Assembly (NCBI GenBank): GCA_002633005.1
Contig: NMRA01000824.1
Location: forward strand, 1-47,678
Length of the DNA stretch: 47,678 nucleotides
Direction: 5' to 3'
Source: Phoronis australis
Taxonomy: Eukaryota > Phoronida > Phoronidae
A model generated the notes under the pieces. The model was not told where the DNA came from, did not search any database, and saw only the letters and a program-made list of their open reading frames with translations. This document shows, one piece after another, positions 23,901-32,900 of the stretch. A program made the translations under genes and the position numbers. Every line of letters starts with the position of its first letter. Position 1 is the stretch's first letter.

Positions 23901-26900
23901 AAATTTAACACCCAAGACCAAAAATTTAATACTTAGGACCAAACATTTATCACTCCAGAAAATGTTCATACCGGGAGCCCACATGACCATCCACAAGTAT
24001 AAACAACTCAACTCAAAGTTTTAAGGTTGGTACTAGGTATACATTCAACAATATCTCCACAACCACAGTCATATTATGACAATGAGGTTGAATTTCTTAA
24101 TGTCTCTTCCATACTTTATCCAACAGAAACCAATGTACACTTGGACACATTACATTTGAATACGCCGACTATTAAGTGCCATCCATTGCTGTCTGGACGC
24201 TATTTAAATTAGCGCAACTTACCCCACTTGTGACAACTTACTCCATATTATGGAGGGTGGTTAACTTGTTCTAGGGTAACTTGTGCCACTAGTAATTGCT
24301 GTACGGCCACAAAAGCCCGGTGTGCCAGAAGTAATTATCAGCCAAGGTTACATACATACAGCTTTTCTTTTGCGTGCTGTACTCGCATTAGGTGTTCATT
24401 GCCACGCACAGAGCAGCAACTTCTACCTTACCCTAGTTATCGGATATCTGTGTGTGTGAGGACGCTCCACATAAAAGTGGGTAAGTTGCACTAGTGCAAG
24501 TTGCTCTATGATAGGCTGTGTGTGGACGGGACTTTACAGAGACACACCGGATAGTCATTATCGGACAGTGGATGGTTACAATGCTCTTTTGGCATGAAAA
24601 TTTTCTATCCTGACGTGATAAATCTGCAGTCCTGGCATGATAAATTTCCGGCCCTGATGTGTTACATTTTGGAACTGACATGATAAAACATAAGTCCTGG
24701 CATGATGGTTTTTTAAGTTTTTTTTTGGTCGGACAAAGACTTGAATTTTTGAATGGGAGATATGTGTCCTCGAATTTTTTCCACTGACACTTTCCATAGA
24801 CACCAGATTAAGCAACTATGATATAAGTTTTCTTATGAAATTCCCAACGATAAGGGTCACTATTTAGTATTTGGGCCGGAAATTCTGGTATCCCATTTTA
24901 CTGCCAAGCAGTACAAAAGAAATCATTTCAGCATTGAAACACCTTCCCAAAGTCAGTAGAATTAGTGAATAAGGATGGTGCAACTTGTGCATAAAGTTAC
25001 AGACATCGTGTATTGCGAATATTTTTTTATCACCAAGTTGGCGATGATCCACGTACTTTACACACACAATAACACACACATATATATACAAAGTTGGTGA
25101 TCATCATACTATCGTCTTTAGACAAAACTTGCCACAAGAACCTGACACCATATACCAGAAACAGAAAATACCTTTGCATACCAATACTAATAACTTTTGA
25201 GATAGAAAGCAACAAAACTTGGCTTCTCATCAGCACAATGACCTTCCAATGTCAAATTAATTTCACGAGAGCTAGTAATTGTGCATTCTACACAAAATGG
25301 AAAGAAGCTCAAGTTGGTGTTGACAGTCCACACAGTTTCCTTTGGTAGGGCTTTCTCACCAACACCGCAACTCTCCTTTTTGCAGAGTTACCCTCAGTGG
25401 TAATAGCGTAACCCCCCAACTTAATTAACCATCACAACTCCTCTCAAAATAGTGCAGAGTTGCACATCTGTGCTTTGGCGGGAAATGTTAACTCCATTTC
25501 GGCTGCAGTAATGGCTAGATAACACACGAGACATTCATAATTCTCACGTTTCTCGTTACCAACTATGACTAGTCTCAAATAAAGGACTACAAGGTACCTA
25601 AACTACACGGTCAACGGACTCATAAACACGGGGCACGGACGCATGAGCACGACTCACGGGCCTGCAAACACCGTCCACTGACTCACAAACACCAGAATGG
25701 ACTCACAAAACACGATCCACGCACCCAAATACACGGGACACGGACTCATATTCCCGAGGAAACACGGTTAACAGACCGCCATACACGGGTCACGGACAAA
25801 ATGGAGGTGTCAGCTGACCCAGGAAGCCAATTTGGCAGTCCGTTAACCGTGTTTCCTCTTGAATATGAGTCCGTGTCTCGTGTATTTGGGTGCATGGATA
25901 GTGTTTTGTGAGTCCGTTCCCATGTTTATGAGTCAGTGGACGGTGTTTGCAGGTCTGTGAGTCGTGTTCATATGTCCGTGCCCCGTGTTTATGAGTCCGT
26001 TGACCGTGTAGTTTAGGTACCTTGGACTAAGATAACAGAAACCTGACAGAGAATAACACTGATAAACCAGTGCTATTAATCATAAATGATGAGAGATGTT
26101 CATTAATCTCGAATTCGTTAGTTTGAGAGTATGATTCAAAAACACCACTGAGTTGCATAAAGCTCCAAAAGTTATCCGCTGGATAAGTTTGATTGTTACA
26201 TGACGTCAGGTGCATTGTTCAACAATAACAATGTGACGCGGGATCATGCGACGTCATTGTTGCTATACGGTGTATAACTTTTATGCAACTGGGCCCCAGT
26301 GCTAAAATCAGAGAACTAAGAGTAAATCTGACGTCGCCCATCAGGAAAGGTAAATGGAGTTGCAATAGACCAGAGTTTGTTGTGGTGTTGGTGGTAAAGC
26401 AAAACAGGTGTAAAATTAATCTCTTGTATGCCAGTAATTGTACATTCTACACCTGAAAGAAAGCTTTGAAGTCAGTGCCTTCAGGATGGCTCAGTGAGGC
26501 TGATATAAATCTCCAGTTTGAAGACTGAAGAGAAAATGAAAACATTAATATGGTATTGAAAGACTTTTGTTAACCAGCAGACAACACAGCAGACAACACA
26601 GCAGACAACACAGCAGACAACACAGAAGACAACACAGCAGACAACACAGCAGCTTGTGATTAATTCAAGACCAGATCATCTTGACTAAGCTGGCAACCTT
26701 TATTGAACTAAATGTTTTTGTCTGATGCAATTTAATACACTACTGATTCATGGCATTACCATACATCAAACAAACAACACACCCATGATCTTATCTACAG
26801 AATCTAACTTACAGTTGGTGAACATTACCCAACCCCCTACAGCTACAGAAACATGGGGACAAACTACTCAGTTGATTTTTTCACACAAAATTTGCAATGT

Positions 26901-29900
26901 AAGGGCGCCTTTTTTTTCGATATAACTCTTCTTCTCCACAATACCTACAGCAGGAGTTTAACAACATCTGTATTGCCAAGTCTTTAGTTGTAAAACGTAC
27001 TAATTTTTGACAAGGCATTTCTTCTTACACTGCTTCAGATTAAATGGGTTCAAAATAGCCTTACAAGAATCCCTACACAAGAGTGAAAGTTTATGTTTAG
27101 TTCAAAGTTTATGGAAAGTCCAGAGATGAAATCTCCACCACAAAAGGTTGGTGCTTTTGGAACAAAACAAGATTTTTCATGGAAGCTCCTACAAATGGTT
27201 GACCTTTCTGAATAGGTGGGTATTCTAATTTTCAAACTGAGACCCCACTTCAAAAATAGTCAAGTAGCTCCCCNCCCCCCCCCCCCCATTGTGCCTTCCT
27301 ATGACAAGGGTTGTTTGACCATAGCCCACCTACAGGTACAAAGGTAAGTTTCTACTTATCCATAACTTATGCCCAATATCAGAACCAAGGTATTTCCACA
27401 CTATAAACATTGACATGGGTCTGGGTCCCATTTCAAATCTGTATTAGCAGTCCTTTGGATTCACTTTCAGACCGAAACCAAACCTTCTAACAGTTCCACA
27501 CTCATGCACTTGTGATAAGAAATCTGTGTTCATAGAATGGTAACAGTGAATTCTATCCCACAATTCATAGTCCAACAGACCAAAAATCACTTCATTGATC
27601 ACCATTATGCTAGGGTGTATAGTTAAGTCCCCAGCATACTTGAGAAACACTCACCTTTGACCTACGTGATTTTATGAGCTCTTGCATGATCTTAATATTT
27701 AGCAACAGTCTTACATCTAGGGAACACACTCTAGCATGTACCATTCATGTCACTCAGGCCATCTGTCTGAGTGGCTACTTACACACGATCAACAACTGCT
27801 ACAAGCTCCACATAAAGGGCCTTTCATACTAACGTCGACGCGTCGATGGTTTGGGGAGTTGCGGTCAGTATGAACGCTTAACTCCGGTCCTGGATCGCAG
27901 TTAAGAGCTCCAGTTAACATCGCAGTTAATAGGTGGATTTAAGACCGCAGCGTCGACGCTGCGGTGCAGTATGAACGCTTAACTCCGGTCCAATCGAAGT
28001 TATCGCCAGGTGCCACTGTTATCATCAACAGTTACAGAGTAGTGCCGTCACTAATAACTACTTATTTTTGGGTTTAATGATAATCAATCGATTTAAAAAT
28101 GAGTTTTATGTCATTTAGCACATTTAAATGTTCCAAATTGTCACATTGAAAAAAATCTTAGTGTGCAGCGCTACCTTGCGATAACTTCGATGACGTCAGG
28201 GTCACCAACCCTTTACTTCGATGGTCATTAACTACCGAAGCCAGTATGAACGGTCCAGTTAACTGCGCTGTTTACGTCGACGCTCCGCTCAGACCGGAGT
28301 TAAGTCAATATGAAAGGGCCTTAAGAGACTGGCTATCATTGTAAACTAAACATGGACATAGAATAAACATTTTTATCAACATCTTTGCTCACAACAGGAC
28401 ATCAGATATGACACTTTAAACACAAAGTTATAGTCTAACCAGATCTTTTCTAATTACTTCTCTCATAATGGTAACCCTCGATGACCATCATCCAAGACCC
28501 GTGCCCCTCCTAAATCAGCCTCTGAACACTAAATGTGTCACAACTCTGAAGCCTCCTTAAGAAGCGTTTAGGGCAACTCCAACTTGAAGCCACATCAAGT
28601 CCTAGCCTGTGGCAGGAAGACTGTCCCGCCCTTACAAACAGGAAGTTCAAGACCCTAAGTCAAACAGGGTTGCTTCCCATTCAAGGGCCATTAACCACAG
28701 TATTTCACTTGGCTTGTCATTGTGGTAAACCTGTGTTTATGTTGTTCTTCATGACCAGTAGATCTTGAACAATAGGTGAATGGTTATTGTACAGAGTAAT
28801 TGTATAGAGGTCTTCCTGTAGGTCAAAACAGCAATTGAACAATGAAGTGATGACAAAACTGAAGGAGTCAATGGCTGAGTTCAATCATATCACTTCAAGT
28901 ATTGACTTTGAATCATAAGAAGGGCACCTTCAAAAAAACAGTCTTGAAATCTAAAATAACATTCATTTATTAGTAACCAGAATTTTTTCAACCCACACCT
29001 TACAAATCATATGATGGGCTCCATAAGAGGAAATAAGTTACTGGTTGGATCAGCTTTAAAGTCCAAAGCTAGAAATGCTTTTAGTTTGGTCACCTTTTGT
29101 CTGCATATGAAGGATAGCTCTGGGGATTAGGGGTTTATACCAGGACTGATGCACCTCTGATATCCAGCATGATAAATAGGTCAGGGCATTTTAATTAAAT
29201 ATGACAGGACACGCTAATTAGCATATATTAATTTTTAGGAGGACTATATTGTTTTAAATTGGGATATATTGGTTGGTAGGAAGAATGTTCTGAAATGTAG
29301 TTGTGATGAGCCTGTTTGGCACCAGTCGCCTGGTCGTATGAATTATTAATGTATGAAAAATGATCTGCGTGTTTAGCGGAACCAGAGAAAAGAACTTTAT
29401 ATACTATGCAGTCTAAATTAAATGTCCTCCCAAGCACTTCTGTGGCGAGACCGCCAACATCAAGGGGTTACATATGACTGGAGAAGGCCTGTATTAATTA
29501 CTATTTTAATCAACTTATTGTAAAGAGTGGGACATGCTTTGACATCAATTTTTCTGTTTCAAAGCAGATTCCACTGATGGGGAAACAAAATGCTAGAGAA
29601 AATAAACCATTTGCAGACTACAGCACATTTGGCTACCTAAAAATGCTAACACGTCTTAGAAAAACAGCAACCGTTTTCGCCACCCAAGTGAAAATAGTAC
29701 GAGGGAGCCAAAGATTTCTCAGCTCATGACTTTGCAAGGGCATAACACTACCATCACAACAACTTGTGTTGTTAATATGGCATCGCCTGCTTTGCATATG
29801 AGTAGCATTACAGCTGCACAATAACCTATGACTCATAACATAACACAAGATATAACTGCTCTAAATTAAGATTAATCATCAGTTACAAGACATGACATCA

Positions 29901-32900
29901 ATAAGAACTGAGAGGATACTGATATATTTCACAACTTCTCAGCATGACAAATATATTTCATAACCAGTGTATACTATAACCCTTCTATCCTTTATGACTT
30001 AACACTGTATGCACGCTTTTACAATCTCCCTATCCTTGAAAAGTGCCAGCAAACTGGAATATAATCAGACACCAAGCTGGAATGTCCAGTCTGAATGTTT
30101 AGGCACTGGCTCCCCCTGGCAAACACAGGATATTGACATCATAAAGTCTGCTTTTGAAGGCAAAGTTAATATTCAAGAGACATATGATCACCACATGATT
30201 ACCTCCTGCTTTTATTGGGAAACAAGTACAGCAATTTGAGCAAACCTGTGTATTACGTTGTTTTACCTGGTATTCCATCCTCTCTCAATACACTTCACAC
30301 CAGTCTGGTCTAATGGAAAAACCTGATCTCAAGACATCTGTTTAGAAACCAGCCGAAGCCAAAATGGTAAATAACCTTTTCAATACTTGGAGTTGTCACA
30401 ATGAAGCGATCTGCAGCGCAATTTGAAACAAGGAAGAGAGCACGTCGCCTCAACTTACAGCACAGTCACTAACAAGTTTGACTTAGCGACAGCAGCTGAA
30501 ATGACTGAGCAGGAAGCATGTGACCTTTGTGCATTTTTGAGGTTTGCCAAGAAGTAAACAGATTATAAGGTCTGGTTGACAGATCATTATAACACACTTT
30601 ATGATGTCAGGGCATGGTCTATTTTTATTCAGCCAGATGTCCTCGCAAGTACTTAGATGTAGGGCATTGTGTTCGAGGCAATTTTTTGTGCAAGTGTCAA
30701 GTTTCATCAATGTCAATCACATTCATTAAACACACTGCAGCACTCTTCAGTAAAAGAGATAATGACAGCTCTTCTATTACAATGGAGTGCACGACATATG
30801 CACCAATGGATATAGGCACATACAACACACAACATGCAAATCATTTGATTTACTAGGGGAACAAGGAACCCCCCTACCGTAGTTTCAGCGTGCTTCCTAA
30901 ATCTAAATAACCATCAATTGCCTTCAGAGATTTTCAGTGTCAAAAATGCTTATTCGGTGATTGGCCAACACCTTCCACCTTACTTAGATAAGAAATGACT
31001 TCTGAACATGGAATTAGCAATTTATAGGCTACCATGCTCCAAAATCAATATATGGCTTTCAGATGAATGGGAAACAGATTAGTCCCATGTCTCTACAGCA
31101 GATGGAGTTACTGGCTGGTGCCTTGCAACTTCAAATAGCAAGTATCAGTTCACCACCATCATGGGCCAATCTACAGCTGACTGATACCTCATTCACAAAT
31201 TGGCTCAAAGGCTAGACTAAGTATTTAATTATTGCTGGAAGCAAAAATGTGAATGGTTGAAAGAATCACTTTTGCTGGTTTGATCGAGTTATCCAGTCAA
31301 AATGAATGTAAAATCTAACCAATTTTGGAGAAAATAATTACTAAAAATTTATACTTTTTCAAGGCCTCAATTATTGTTGTAAATGCCCCCAGTTAACCAA
31401 AACAGTGTCTGATGCCAGCTATGGTAAAAAGTTTAAATTAAAAAGATCACATTTTGGTAGTGCTTCTTTTATATGAAATAAATTAAAAAGTTAAATTCCA
31501 GAAGTCCACCATATTGTGTCCTTAATTGGTGAGATGACATTGAAGCCCTTTCCTATTCACACCACAACCTTCAAAGGACATTCATGAAATATGTTCACTG
31601 CATTAATGAGTTTCTGGCTGACTGTGAACATACTCTACCATTTAATACAGTTTTAAAAGCACAGTGACTGGTCAGAAAACAAACTTACTACAGTACTGGC
31701 GGCAAAAATTAATCCCATCATGGACAGTCCCTGAAAAACTGCTACAGCTGCTGCAGTCTTTGCCACTCCTATTAGCGTAGTGTAAACCCCCCTATGATAC
31801 ACCCCCCTCCCCCCTATAGAGTTGGGCAGATCAAGCCTGAAAACACAAACAGATGTTCTGCTCAATCTTCTCTAAGCAACCCTTCAGAAGAAATCCTGGT
31901 TTAGAACATGAGCTTGCAAGAACAACAACCAAACTGTGCAGTTGAAACCATATGTCGTCTGCCACATGTAGCAAACTAAATTAGAGCAAGACAGTGGGAC
32001 AGAGAAGCCAATGTAATACTGGAGGTGGCACTACTGTAGAAGGAGTTATGGAATGTGGGGCCAGATTTCCTATGAAAAGAAATCTTTTCAAATGAATTAT
32101 CCAAAAAAGGACGGCTTTGCCCGATTAATTCCAAGAGCGTTCTATCTGGAAGATATAGAGACAAGCCAAAGATGTAACTAGAACAAAATTAAGCAAGAGC
32201 AATGCAACAACGTGAAGCACAGCTTATCACAAACACAAAGTTTCTAGGGGTGCTTCTCAACTTCATGTGAGATACAAGGAGAGAGTAAATTGACCACAAG
32301 GACTAGCTGCAATAGTCAGATTCGACAAAAAGTGTTGTCAACTTTTTAAAAATCAATACGTTTAAAAATGAAAATTTTCAAAATAAATCCATAAATCGAC
32401 ACCAGACGCTATCCAGAAACCTTCTTCCCTATGAAATACCAAAAAAGCCTCACCCCTCTGGCCCCAGGGGGCACGCAGATTGAAAAGCAGCATGCACCCC
32501 ATTGCTGATGTCCTACATACTTGTGATCAATTTCATCAGAACTTTGAACTATCAAGCGGAAAAGTGGACAACAGGACAACCACATAAAGTGGCCACTAGG
32601 GGACACTGCGGAAGTCTAGTACCCTGAAAACTGACTGGTGCTAGCATATTGCCATCACGCTAAATCGTGTCAAGATTCAGTCTCAACCAGAACCTGCTCT
32701 TATCCCAAGAAACACTGAAAAAGCCCCACCCCCTGGCCCCAGGGGACGGGACAAACTAAAAAGTGGCATGCACCCCCTTAGTGATCACCTTGTCGTTTAT
32801 GCCAAATCTTATCAAGAAGTTTTTCAGTTCTGGAGCAGGCAACTGGACAACAGGACAAATAGGCTAGTACCGCAGAAATGACATCTTTCAATCGGTTCTC

